From: JAKANT01 sp035502095
Lineage (GTDB): Bacteria; Pseudomonadota; Gammaproteobacteria; Burkholderiales; Burkholderiaceae_F
DNA length: 64,000 bases
NCBI GenBank assembly: GCA_035502095.1
Contig: DATJUX010000044.1
Span: forward strand, 200,389-264,388
Direction: 5' to 3'
Shown here: positions 28,880-37,997 of the stretch, piece after piece
How the letters are laid out: every line of letters begins with the position of its first letter
Numbering within the stretch: position 1 is the first letter of the stretch
Notes under the pieces: generated by a model
The model's database searches: none
Told to the model about the DNA's origin: nothing
Seen by the model: the letters and a program-made list of their open reading frames with translations, nothing else
Program-made: the position numbers and the translations under genes

Positions 28880-30490
28880 CTAGTCCGCGGGCTTGATCGA
28901 CGATGGATCGACCACCGCACCGAAGTTGTCGATCAATTGTTGCACGAAGGGGTCGTTGTAGATCGATTGCTCGGCGCGCTTCTGCTTCTCGCTCCGAGCG
29001 CGCTCGGCGCGCGCGGCCGCCGTGTCGCCCGTTTCGCCCACCTCGATGTTCACCCGGACCTGGCGGCCGAGCGCCGCGCTCAGAGCCGCGCGCAGGCGGT
29101 CGACCGTACTGGGTTCGGCCAGCGCCTTGACCGCGACACGCAGGCGAAACACATCGCCGTCCGCGCTAACCAGCTCGCTGCCGACGGCGAGTTCGCGTGT
29201 CATGCCGCTTACCGCAAGTCCTGCGACCAGTGCGGGCCAGTCGCTTTTCCGGGACGGCGCTCGAGCGTCCAATGGCGACGACGTTGCGGCCGCGGGGCGT
29301 GCAAGCCTGCCACCGGCCGGGGCCGGCGCGGACGTGCGCGGCGGGCGCGTCGCCATCAATGCGGCCTGCCGCACCGGCACGCTCTCCGAGTCCGCTGGAG
29401 CGAACGCCAGCATGCGCAGCAGCGTCATCGTGAATCCGGCGTATTCGTCCGGCGCGAGCCCAAGATCGTTGCGACCATGCAGCGCGATCTGGTAGTAGAG
29501 CTGAACTTCGTCCGGTGCCATCTCTTGCGCCAGCCGGCGCACCGCATCGGCCTGGTCGACATCGTCGCCGATCGCCTCGGGCAGCTGTTGCGCCAGGGCG
29601 ACCCAGTGGAGGAGGCTCCCGAGGTCGCGCATCGCCTCGGCGAACGAGAGGCTGTGTTCCGCCATCTCGTCGGCGATCGCCAGCATCTGCTTGGCATCGC
29701 GCGCGATCAGGGCATCGAGTAGCCGCACCAGGACGCCGGCATCGATCGTCCCCAACATGCCGCGCACGCCGTCCAGCGTGATGCTGCCCGCGCCGTAGCC
29801 AATCGCCTGGTCGAGCAGACTCAATCCGTCGCGCATGCTCCCGCGCGCGGCACGGGCGAGCATCCGCAGCGCGGGGGCCTCGGCCGCCGCCTTTTCCTCG
29901 CCCGCGATCCGCTGCAGATGGCTCGCGATCGCGCCCGGCGTCATCTGTTTCAGGTTGAATTGCAGGCAGCGCGACAGCACGGTCATCGGCACCTTCTGCG
30001 GGTCCGTGGTCGCCAGGATGAACTTGACGTATTCCGGCGGCTCCTCGAGCGTCTTGAGCATCGCGTTGAACGCGTGGGTGCTCAGCATGTGCACTTCGTC
30101 GATCATGTAGACCTTGAAGCGCGCGTTGCTGGGCGCGTAGATCGCACGCTCGAGCAGCGTCGTCATCTCGTCGACCCCGCGGTTGCTGGCGGCGTCGAGC
30201 TCGATGTAATCGACGAACCGTCCGGCGTCGATCGCCGTGCAAGCCTCGCACCGGTTGCACGGCGTCGCCGTCACGCCGCCCTTGCCGTCCGGCCCGACGC
30301 AGTTGAACGCCTTGGCGAGGATGCGCGACAGCGTCGTCTTGCCGACGCCGCGCGTGCCGGTGAACAGGTATGCGTGATGCAGGCGCTGCTGCTCGAGCGC
30401 GTGCGTCAGCGCCCGAACCACGTGGTCCTGCCCCACCAGCGACGAGAAGTCGCGCGGGCGCCACTTGCGGGCCAGGACGGTGTAGGACAT
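28880..30490 (-). CDS. dnaX: DNA polymerase III tau/gamma subunit DnaX
   Basis: Clamp-loader ATPase that opens the beta clamp and, as tau, bridges the two polymerase cores. From ATG 30490 it has 536 residues: MSYTVLARKWRPRDFSSLVGQ, Walker A GTRGVGKTT (45-53), four zinc Cys (CNRCEAC plus one upstream), DEVH-type Walker B in YMIDEVHMLS and sensor/arginine-finger SRC. A Pro/Ala-rich linker follows domain III, then a short domain IV/V. It is somewhat shorter than the E. coli protein (643). I saw no obvious slippery heptamer. Confidence 0.95.
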   Translation of the reverse strand: MSYTVLARKWRPRDFSSLVGQDHVVRALTHALEQQRLHHAYLFTGTRGVGKTTLSRILAKAFNCVGPDGKGGVTATPCNRCEACTAIDAGRFVDYIELDAASNRGVDEMTTLLERAIYAPSNARFKVYMIDEVHMLSTHAFNAMLKTLEEPPEYVKFILATTDPQKVPMTVLSRCLQFNLKQMTPGAIASHLQRIAGEEKAAAEAPALRMLARAARGSMRDGLSLLDQAIGYGAGSITLDGVRGMLGTIDAGVLVRLLDALIARDAKQMLAIADEMAEHSLSFAEAMRDLGSLLHWVALAQQLPEAIGDDVDQADAVRRLAQEMAPDEVQLYYQIALHGRNDLGLAPDEYAGFTMTLLRMLAFAPADSESVPVRQAALMATRPPRTSAPAPAGGRLARPAAATSSPLDARAPSRKSDWPALVAGLAVSGMTRELAVGSELVSADGDVFRLRVAVKALAEPSTVDRLRAALSAALGRQVRVNIEVGETGDTAAARAERARSEKQKRAEQSIYNDPFVQQLIDNFGAVVDPSSIKPAD

Positions 30491-30522
30491 GCGGGACGGA
30501 CTCGAGGGGTGATCGGTCGAGT

Positions 30523-31005
30523 CTAGCTCTGCGCCGCGAGCTGCTTCAGCGCATCGCCCGTTAGCCGGCAAATGCGCCAGTCCGGAAGCAGATCGGCGCC
30601 AAGTGCACGGTAAAAGTCGATCGCGGGCCGATTCCAGTCGAGCACCGCCCATTCGAAGCGGCCACATTCACGCGCCACCGCGAGCCGTGCGAGATGACGG
30701 ATCAGCGCCTTCCCGTAGCCACGGCCGCGGGCGTCGGGCAGCACGAACAGGTCTTCCAGATAGAGCCCCCGCCGCGCGAGGAATGTCGAGAAATTGTGGA
30801 AGAACAGCGCAAAGCCGACCGCACGACCAGCCTCCCAACCGATCACCGCCTCGATCACCGGATGGTCCCCGAACAGTTCATCGCGCAACTGCGCCTCGGT
30901 CCCGACCATCTGGTGCACGAGCCTCTCGTACTCCGCGAGTCCGCGCACGAGCGAATGCAGGATCGCCGTGTCCTGCGCCCGCGCCGGTTCGATGTGAAAA
31001 CTCAT
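30523..31005 (-). CDS. GNAT-family N-acetyltransferase
   Basis: A 160-residue acetyltransferase resembling the diamine/thialysine acetyltransferase group (SSAT-like). It has GFALFFHNFSTFLARRGLYLEDLFVLPDARGRGYGKALI, where the R-G-x-G-x-A loop binds acetyl-CoA (30857 down to about 30700), and the C-terminal WAVLDWNRPAIDFYRALGA strand-helix with a conserved Asn and Tyr. The start ATG 31005 is the first that gives the family N-terminus. The substrate is uncertain. It lies between ffs and dnaX in the same direction. Confidence 0.85.
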   Translation of the reverse strand: MSFHIEPARAQDTAILHSLVRGLAEYERLVHQMVGTEAQLRDELFGDHPVIEAVIGWEAGRAVGFALFFHNFSTFLARRGLYLEDLFVLPDARGRGYGKALIRHLARLAVARECGRFEWAVLDWNRPAIDFYRALGADLLPDWRICRLTGDALKQLAAQS

Positions 31006-31086
31006 GGCCGTTTCATCACAGTCCGTGGTCAAGGGGGAGGTCCAGGAGGGGGCCACAGCCCCGTCCTGCAACTCAAGAGGAGCGAA

Positions 31087-31121
31087 GCTCGCCTCTTCGC
31101 CCTTCCGGCGAAGAGGCGAGC
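31087..31121 (-). terminator. 15-bp perfect inverted repeat at the end of ffs
   Basis: GCTCGCCTCTTCGCC (31087-31101) pairs exactly with GGCGAAGAGGCGAGC (31107-31121) around the loop CTTCC. On the minus strand the stem is followed by TTCGCTCCTCTT, a poor T-run. Its first arm is shared with the 3' end of the SRP RNA, so the hairpin and the closed RNA stem are mutually exclusive. It probably ends or processes the ffs transcript. Confidence 0.65.
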
Positions 31122-31210
31122 CTTGTCCTCGGCACCGCAGGAAGTCCGCTATGGCTGCTTCGTTCCCGACCTGACCAGATTCACGGCACCTGCATGCGAG
31201 GGGGCCCGCC
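31115..31210 (-). ncRNA. ffs: Signal recognition particle 4.5S RNA
   Basis: The minus strand from 31210 to 31115 (about 96 bases) carries the universally conserved SRP core GGTCAGGTCGGGAACGAAGC closed by the tetraloop helix. The two ends, GGCGGGCC and GGCTCGCC, pair over eight positions with one G-U. It binds Ffh and targets nascent membrane proteins to SecYEG. A TAAGAT -10 (31223-31218) lies eight bases before the 5' end, within and just past the addA stop. The gene sits upstream of dnaX, as is common. End positions are approximate by a few bases. Confidence 0.93.
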
Positions 31211-31223
31211 GTGTTCGATCTTA

Positions 31224-34200
31224 TCAGTCGATTTCGATCAACTCGCCGTCGGCCACGATCAGCACGCCGCGCACGGACCGGTTCGGATGAATCGACCGCA
31301 CGATGCGGCAGTAGCGCTCCACCTGCCGCGTGTAGCTCGAGCGTTCCGCCGCCGTCACGCGCCATTTGAAGTCGATGACCCACCATGCGTCGTCGACGTC
31401 GACAAGACGATCGAGCCGCAGCAGCGCACCGTCCTCGTCGATCACCTCGAGTTCCGCGTCCCCCGCCAAGAAGAACCGCGCGAGGTGGGGTGCCGCAAGG
31501 ACCGTACGCGCCGCATCGAACACGCCCGCGACCTGGGCGCTGTCGAGGCCGAAGCGGCTTCCCACGCGATCGCGATCGATCCGCTCCAGCTGGTCGACGG
31601 TGCTCGCACGCTCCAGCAGCGAATGCCACGCACGCCCGAGGCGCAGCGGGTCGTCACTCAAGACCACACGCGGCACGCCCGTCGCGCACGCCACGGGCAG
31701 GAAATCGCGCACGCTCGGTACGTCGTCCACGCCTGGCGTTTCGACGGCAACGACCGGCAGCGGCGCCAGACCCGCGATCCCTTCGAATCGCGTGTACCAA
31801 GTGTCGTCGTAACGCTGGTCCTTCTTCTGAGGTACCACTCCCGATACGACCAATACCTGACGTGCCCGGGTCGCCGCGACGTACAGGAGGTTCCAGTATT
31901 CCTGTTGGCCGCGCTCTCGCTCGATGTCGAGCCAGCGACGACGCGCGGCGCCGCTCACGGCAGTTCGACCGAGGACGGAGACGTGATGCGGGAACGACGC
32001 CTCCGGGGGCCAGCCGACGAGCGTGCGGAAGCCGCGCTCCCCTTCCCAGTAGATGTGCGCGTCGGCAAGCACGACGATCTCGCTCTCCAATCCCTTCGCG
32101 CCGTGAACCGTCGAGACCCGCACCGCATCGCCCTGTGCGGCCTGGCCTTCGCCGGGCGCTTCCTGGTCGCGCGCGCGACGCAACGCGGCCACTTCGTCGA
32201 GGAAGCGCGGCAGGCTCGGATATCGACCCGAGTCGATCGACAGCGCCAGTTCGAGGACGCGATCCAGGTTCGCCTGTACTTGCGAGTGCATGGATGCCGG
32301 CGCCGCGGCCGCAAACCGACGGCGTACGTCGCCCTCGAAGAAAATACGATCGAGGAGGTCGTGCACGGGCAGGACGCCAGCGAGCTCCCGCCACGATTGC
32401 AGCAGCGAGCGCGCGCGTTCCAGCGCCGCGCCTGGATTCTCCATCGCCCGCAGCCGCCTCCACCAACTCGAACCGGCGACGGGCGGCGCGGGTGTCGTCC
32501 GACCGTCGTCATCGGCTGCCGCCGGCGGATCGCGCGGCAAGGGTGGCGCAAGGCTCAAAAGGTCCTCGTCGCTCGCGCCGAAGAGCGGCGAACGCAGTGC
32601 ATGCGCGAGCTTCACGTCCGCGTAGGGCGCGGCCAGGAACTCGAGCGTCGCGATAAGATCGTCTGCCTCGAGCGTTCCGAGCAGGCCGCCCATCCGATCG
32701 CTGACGAAAGGGACGTCCGCCTCACGCAGCGCACGCTCGAGCGAATCGAGCCAGGTCCGCCGCCGCACGAGTACGAGGACATCCGACCAGCGCGCCGGAC
32801 GCGAACCCTCCTTGTCGTCGATCGTCGTCGTCGCGACAAGACTCTTGATCGCCCCGGCAATCACGGTACCCTCGCGATACCGCGCGTCCGATTCGGCTTC
32901 CGGTCGCGCGTCGACCAGAACGTCGCGCATGCCCACATCGGCCGCGCCGGGTTTTTCGCGCCGCTCGGATGCCGCGACGAGGTCGAGACGGATGACACTT
33001 CCCTCGCGCGGCGCGCTCGTCGACTGCTGCTGGTAGAGCGGGTTGCGCAGCAAGAAGACCGCGTCGAGTGCACGCACGATCGCCCGCGCGTTCCGCCGCG
33101 TCACGTTGGTCCGCAGGTGCGTGCCGCCGAAATCGCGCGCGAGCAGCGCAATGGCCGCATCGAAGAGCCGCGGCTCGGCACGCCGGAATGCGTAGATCGA
33201 CTGCTTGGGATCGCCGACGATGAAGACCGTCGGACGGTCACCCGCGCCACCGTAGGCGGCCAGCCACCGTTCCAGCGCCTGCCACTGGATCGGATTCGTA
33301 TCCTGGAATTCGTCGACCAGCACGTGGCGATAACGGGCGTCGAGTTGGGACTGGACGTGGGCCGCGTGCTCCTCGTCGCCGAGCAGGCGCCATGCGTGCC
33401 ATTCCAGGTCCGTGAAGTCGAGCAACTGCTGACGTGCCTTCAGTTCCTCGTAGGCCGCGATCAATGCCGGCCCTGCAGCGAGCGCAACGGAGTTGAGCTG
33501 GACCGCGTCGAACTCGTCCTGCGCAAGCGCGATCCTTTCGAACTCGGCGATGAGCGCCTCCCACGCCCGGCGATAGCGGTCCGCGGCCGGCGCGAGCAAT
33601 TTCGGCGGCATCCATTTTTCAGGCAGAAGATCCTTGCGCAACGTTGCGTCCTGCGTATAAAGCGCATCGCGAATCAGTCCGAACGCGTTCTGCACATCCC
33701 GCTCGAGGGCGGCGATGCCATCTTCCAACCCCTGGCGGGCCGCCGAGATCTTCGACGAGTCCGTCGGCAGGGAACGAAGAAGCGGCATGTACGCTTGCAC
33801 CGCCACGAGAAAACGCGCGTCGCGCAGGCTGTTCGCCGGCATTGCGTCGGGATCGAAGCCGCTGGCGATCAGAGCGTCGCGCATCGGCCGCACGGCGCGC
33901 TGGAGCGGTGCCTCCGACGAAGCTGCCGCGAAACTCCACCAGTCGGCCCGCCGCTGCAGCAGGTCGTCGAGCGTTCCGTTCGCGTTGGCCGCACCGAGCC
34001 GCGCGACCATTTCGACGTACGCGTCGCGAATAGCCTCGTATGCGGGCTCCCTCATGTGCTGCGCAAATAACTGCCACGCATCGTTGCGCAGGCGATCGGT
34101 GTGTTCGAGCATCGACGGCGCGAAGGGAACGCCGGCGTCCAGCGGCGCGCACTTCAGCAGGCGCAGGAACCACCCGTGGAACGTGTCGATGGTGGGGCCG

Positions 34201-34568
34201 ATCTCGGCCGCCAGCACGCGCTCGTAGAGCAGACGTGCCGCGGGAACCTGCATGCGTGCCTGCGCAGGGTCGACACCGCGTTGGCGCAGCAGCGATTCCA
34301 CCCCTGCGTTCGATGCGAACGCCATTTCCTGAAGATCGGCTGCAAGCCGCAGTCGCATCTCCTGGGCCGCCTTGCGCGTGAACGTGATGGCGAGGATCTC
34401 CGACGGAGCCGCGCCCGCCAGCAGGAGCCGCACGATCCGACCTACAAGAAGCCACGTCTTGCCGCTGCCGGCGCACGCCTCCACCACGCAACTCGCGCGC
34501 GGATCGAGCGCGCGCGCGACGAAGGCATCGGCGTCGATCGGCATGCCGTCGGCAAGATAATCGCTCAT
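31224..34568 (-). CDS. addA: UvrD-type helicase/exonuclease, AddA subunit
   Basis: Double-strand break repair helicase-nuclease, 1114 residues. The N-terminus MSDYLADGMPIDAD leads to Walker A VEACAGSGKTWLL, motif Ia ILAITFTRKAAQEMR, motif II LVDEFQDTNPIQWQALE, motif III FIVGDPKQSIYAFR, and later motif V/VI residues VSTVHGAKGLESEIV and LLYVAATRARQVLVV. The C-terminus ends in a RecB-type PD-(D/E)xK nuclease (DDAWWVIDFKWRV, QVERYCRIV). Its ATG overlaps the addB stop as ATGA. It fits AddA rather than RecB because the partner is the nuclease-bearing AddB. Confidence 0.88.
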   Translation of the reverse strand: MSDYLADGMPIDADAFVARALDPRASCVVEACAGSGKTWLLVGRIVRLLLAGAAPSEILAITFTRKAAQEMRLRLAADLQEMAFASNAGVESLLRQRGVDPAQARMQVPAARLLYERVLAAEIGPTIDTFHGWFLRLLKCAPLDAGVPFAPSMLEHTDRLRNDAWQLFAQHMREPAYEAIRDAYVEMVARLGAANANGTLDDLLQRRADWWSFAAASSEAPLQRAVRPMRDALIASGFDPDAMPANSLRDARFLVAVQAYMPLLRSLPTDSSKISAARQGLEDGIAALERDVQNAFGLIRDALYTQDATLRKDLLPEKWMPPKLLAPAADRYRRAWEALIAEFERIALAQDEFDAVQLNSVALAAGPALIAAYEELKARQQLLDFTDLEWHAWRLLGDEEHAAHVQSQLDARYRHVLVDEFQDTNPIQWQALERWLAAYGGAGDRPTVFIVGDPKQSIYAFRRAEPRLFDAAIALLARDFGGTHLRTNVTRRNARAIVRALDAVFLLRNPLYQQQSTSAPREGSVIRLDLVAASERREKPGAADVGMRDVLVDARPEAESDARYREGTVIAGAIKSLVATTTIDDKEGSRPARWSDVLVLVRRRTWLDSLERALREADVPFVSDRMGGLLGTLEADDLIATLEFLAAPYADVKLAHALRSPLFGASDEDLLSLAPPLPRDPPAAADDDGRTTPAPPVAGSSWWRRLRAMENPGAALERARSLLQSWRELAGVLPVHDLLDRIFFEGDVRRRFAAAAPASMHSQVQANLDRVLELALSIDSGRYPSLPRFLDEVAALRRARDQEAPGEGQAAQGDAVRVSTVHGAKGLESEIVVLADAHIYWEGERGFRTLVGWPPEASFPHHVSVLGRTAVSGAARRRWLDIERERGQQEYWNLLYVAATRARQVLVVSGVVPQKKDQRYDDTWYTRFEGIAGLAPLPVVAVETPGVDDVPSVRDFLPVACATGVPRVVLSDDPLRLGRAWHSLLERASTVDQLERIDRDRVGSRFGLDSAQVAGVFDAARTVLAAPHLARFFLAGDAELEVIDEDGALLRLDRLVDVDDAWWVIDFKWRVTAAERSSYTRQVERYCRIVRSIHPNRSVRGVLIVADGELIEID

Positions 34569-37375
34569 CGTGGCTCGCCTGATTCGTGCCAGAAGTCGCG
34601 CCGGCACAGGCCGCGCATCTCGCACCATTCGCACACGACTTCGTTGCCGAGCGCAGGCAGGCGCTCCCCGCCTGCGATCCGCGCCAGGTCGCCGCGCAGC
34701 CGGACCCGCAGAGCCTCGACCAGCTTCGGATACTCCTGCCGCGGCGCCAGCGTACCCACCTGATCCTGCCGGTCCGAGGTTCGCTGCAGGAATACGAATG
34801 CTGCCCGCTTCACCCTGCCCGGATAGAGCAGTCCATAGAATGGCAGTTGCACGTTCTCGCCCGCGAGTGCAAGGTCTTCGCTCAGTTGCTGCTTCCTGCG
34901 CGCCTTGTAGTCGAGCACTTCGACTTCGTCGCCGCGGACATCGATGCGGTCGATCCGTCCTTTGAGTTCGACCGCCTGCACGCCGGCTGCATCGACCTCG
35001 AAGCGGCTGCGCAGGTCGACTTCCGCGCCTTCGAAGGACCATCCTTCGCCGAGTCGCCTGCGCAACCAGACGAGGTAGGCGAGTTGGGTCTCGCCGAACT
35101 GGCGCCGCAGTCCGAGCATGCGAGGCCTGCGCTCGACCAGAGGATCGAACACACGGTCGGCGTGGTGCATGAGGCTCGTCGCGAGCTCTTCGTCGGAGGC
35201 ACCGCGCAGGTCCCGGTCGCGCCATTCGAGGTGAAACTCCGCCAGTACCTCGTGGACTGCTTTCCCGTACTCGCTGGGGCTCGGCTCGTCGGTCACCTCG
35301 TCCAGCTTGCGCAGGCGCAGCAGGTGGCGCGCATAGAACTGATACGGACACTCGACCAGGCTCTGGTACTGCGTGGCCGATATCTCCGGCAGCAAGCGTT
35401 GCGGCGCGCGCGGCGCCGGGCGTCCGGTCGGTGCCGGCTCGACACGTCGCTGAGGCAGTTGGGCGGCGCGCAGGGGATCGTGGCCAGCCGCCCGCGCAAC
35501 GGCCCTCAGACGAGCCAGCCATGGGGAGATGGCACGCGGCTCGTCGTCTCGGCGGCTGCACCAGACCGCCATCACTCGGGGAACCCGAACAAGCAACGCG
35601 GCGAGGCTTTCCGCCTGCTCCCGGGTCGCCTCGCGCCTGCCGGGCAGTCCGAGATCGGCGCGTACGGCGTTCGAGAAAAAGAACGACTCCACGTGCGGCG
35701 CGGGCAGATGCGCGGCGTCCGCGCCGACCAGCACGGCGGCGTCGAAGTCGCGCAGCGTCGTCGCCGACAGCGACACCATCGAGATCGGGCTGTCGATTGC
35801 ACCTGCGGCGATGGTCTCTTCCTCGAAGCGCGCAGCGACCATCGCACGAAACTCCGCCGGCGCAAACCGGATCCTTCCGATGGCCGCCGACGCGACCGCA
35901 CGCGCCTGAAGATCGTCAAGAATCTCGAGCACATCCGCGCCGACAGGATCCGCGGCAAGCGCGGCGCGCATGCCGAGGCCGGACAGCGCGCCCTGCAGCG
36001 CCTGGGCGAAACCGGCGATCGTGCTCGTCGCCCCAGACAGGCGATTGGCGTGAGTTTCGAGCGATTGCAGCCATTCGATGGCACGTTCATGCGGCTGCTC
36101 CGGCCGCGCGGCCGCCGCTTCGTGAAGCGCGAGCACGATCGGCCCCAGGCCCTGGACGATTCCGCGCGATCGGATCACCTTGTCGATCGTCTCGACCAGG
36201 AAAGCCTTGCCAGCAAACCCCTGCAGCGTGAACGGCGACTTGAGCCAGTCGAGCAGATCGCGATGATGGAAGCCGTTTGCGCCCAATTCGAACAGGCGCA
36301 TCACCGCGCCGGCCGCACTGGTTGTCGAAAGTTTCCACCCTGTTTCGTCGCGCACGAGAATCGCGGCGCGCTCCAGAAGCGCCCGCACCCGCCGTGCTGC
36401 GACCCGATCGAGGGCCACCAATGCAATCGAACGAGGGACTCGCTCGGAGAAGAGGTCGCCCTGCCCCTCGGGACGCAACCATTTCACGACTTGCTCGCAG
36501 ACTGCAATCGATTCGTCTTCGAGTGAGCCGGCTTCCAGCAGCCCGGGGGCCTGTGCGGCTTCTGCCTTCGTGACCGACCGGGCCCGCTCCACGATCGGTG
36601 CGGGCGCGGCATCCCCGCCAATCAGCTCCGGCCAGGCGGCGGCCAGTAGCGGCCGTGCCGCAACGGCCGCACCCGCATCGGCCACGAGCAGATGCACGGG
36701 AACACGCTCCGCCAGCGCTACGAGTCGGCCGCGCATCCACCCAGGCGGCATTCCGGCAGCGACAAAAAGAAGCGGACGCGTCGCTCCGCGGATGCGCGCA
36801 TCGAAGACCGCAAGACGCGCCATGGCTCCGTGGTCGCGCGCCATCGAAGCGCGCCACAGCTGCAGGATGAGTTGTGCCTGCGGCAGCATGGTGCGCAGCG
36901 CCCGTCGATGAAAGTGACGCGCGAGGCTTGCTTCGATCCTTGCCTCGAGCGCCTCCGAGCCGTCGACCGCCGCAAAAGTCAACTCGTCGCAGACCGCTTC
37001 GATGTTCGTTGCGAGTGCCCATAGCGCCGCCGGCTGAGGCCCGAACGCGGTTCGCACCCACTCGTTGCCGCGCAGGACCTCGAACAGCTCGACGCGGCGT
37101 TCGATTGCGCCGTCCGCAACTTCGCCGGCCCATGCCGCCAGTGTGTACATGCGTGGCGGGATGAATGCGCGACTGCCCTCGGCGCGAAGTCCCGCCTGCA
37201 ACGCCGTGCGCAAGGGTTGCGCGTGGCTCCAGGAGGGCAGGATGACATCGGCGCGGCGCAGGTCCCTGGGCGCGGAACCCTCGTCCGGCCCCACTAGGCG
37301 AAGGACGGCGTCGGCCACGGCGGGCCAGAAGCCGGCATCGGCGACAGCGACGGATTCGGTAAGCGCCTGCGTCAA
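34565..37375 (-). CDS. addB: PD-(D/E)xK nuclease, AddB-type subunit
   Basis: Partner of AddA in processing double-strand DNA ends, 936 residues. The long middle is a degenerate helicase-like scaffold without clear ATPase motifs. The C-terminal nuclease region has ECPYQFYARHLLRL, the active-site LDYKARRK and a final CEWCEMRGLC. Together the single early Cys and the CxxCx5C at the end give the four ligands of the 4Fe-4S cluster known from AddB nucleases. Translation of addA is coupled to it. The start is the first available ATG and could be slightly inside. Confidence 0.82.
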   Translation of the reverse strand: MTQALTESVAVADAGFWPAVADAVLRLVGPDEGSAPRDLRRADVILPSWSHAQPLRTALQAGLRAEGSRAFIPPRMYTLAAWAGEVADGAIERRVELFEVLRGNEWVRTAFGPQPAALWALATNIEAVCDELTFAAVDGSEALEARIEASLARHFHRRALRTMLPQAQLILQLWRASMARDHGAMARLAVFDARIRGATRPLLFVAAGMPPGWMRGRLVALAERVPVHLLVADAGAAVAARPLLAAAWPELIGGDAAPAPIVERARSVTKAEAAQAPGLLEAGSLEDESIAVCEQVVKWLRPEGQGDLFSERVPRSIALVALDRVAARRVRALLERAAILVRDETGWKLSTTSAAGAVMRLFELGANGFHHRDLLDWLKSPFTLQGFAGKAFLVETIDKVIRSRGIVQGLGPIVLALHEAAAARPEQPHERAIEWLQSLETHANRLSGATSTIAGFAQALQGALSGLGMRAALAADPVGADVLEILDDLQARAVASAAIGRIRFAPAEFRAMVAARFEEETIAAGAIDSPISMVSLSATTLRDFDAAVLVGADAAHLPAPHVESFFFSNAVRADLGLPGRREATREQAESLAALLVRVPRVMAVWCSRRDDEPRAISPWLARLRAVARAAGHDPLRAAQLPQRRVEPAPTGRPAPRAPQRLLPEISATQYQSLVECPYQFYARHLLRLRKLDEVTDEPSPSEYGKAVHEVLAEFHLEWRDRDLRGASDEELATSLMHHADRVFDPLVERRPRMLGLRRQFGETQLAYLVWLRRRLGEGWSFEGAEVDLRSRFEVDAAGVQAVELKGRIDRIDVRGDEVEVLDYKARRKQQLSEDLALAGENVQLPFYGLLYPGRVKRAAFVFLQRTSDRQDQVGTLAPRQEYPKLVEALRVRLRGDLARIAGGERLPALGNEVVCEWCEMRGLCRRDFWHESGEPR

Positions 37376-37576
37376 TCCAACGGCTCGATGATGGCTAATA
37401 CGAACCGATTGTAGGTTTGAGGCTTCCGTTTTACGCCCGAAGTGCTAGCATTGCCCTCAATCGGTTGCTGCCGAACCGCTACTTGAAAACTTTCCCCCTC
37501 GCAGCAACTTTCCCGTTTCCGCTCTTTGCTCTCGGCGGCCCCGCCTGCCGGCCGCGATTCCCAGCGAGGATCCTTC

Positions 37577-37909
37577 ATGAGCGACATCAAGTACGTCAGC
37601 GACGCAACTTTCGAATCGGATGTGCTGAAGTCCGACGGCCCGGTCCTTGTCGACTACTGGGCCGAATGGTGCGGCCCCTGCAAGATGATCGCGCCGATCC
37701 TCGATGAAGTCGCGGGCGAGTACAAGGGCCGTCTCACCGTCGCCAAGCTCAACGTCGACGAAAACCAGGCGGTCCCTGCGAAGTACGGAATTCGTGGCAT
37801 TCCGACGCTGATGCTGTTCAAGAACGGCGCGGTTGCCGACACCAAGGTCGGTGCTCTTTCCAAATCGCAACTGACGGCGTTTCTCGACCGCAACCTGCAG
37901 CCTGCGTGA
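37577..37909 (+). CDS. trxA: Thioredoxin TrxA
   Basis: Small dithiol protein reducing cytoplasmic disulfides. The 110-residue protein has active site WCGPC (Cys32, Cys35), the cis-Pro loop in GIRGIPTLMLF and the buried Asp in VLVDYWAEW. The ATG at 37577 is the usual start, with GAGG about nine bases upstream. The 201-base gap upstream, shared with addB, has no strong promoter that I can assign. It precedes rho by 88 bases. Confidence 0.97.
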   Translation: MSDIKYVSDATFESDVLKSDGPVLVDYWAEWCGPCKMIAPILDEVAGEYKGRLTVAKLNVDENQAVPAKYGIRGIPTLMLFKNGAVADTKVGALSKSQLTAFLDRNLQPA

Positions 37910-37997
37910 CCCGCGGCGGCCGCCGGCCGCCGTTTCCGCGTATCCCCGCGGGCGCCCGCTTCGATCAAACGGCGCCCCATTTTCCCCTCCAAAAGTC

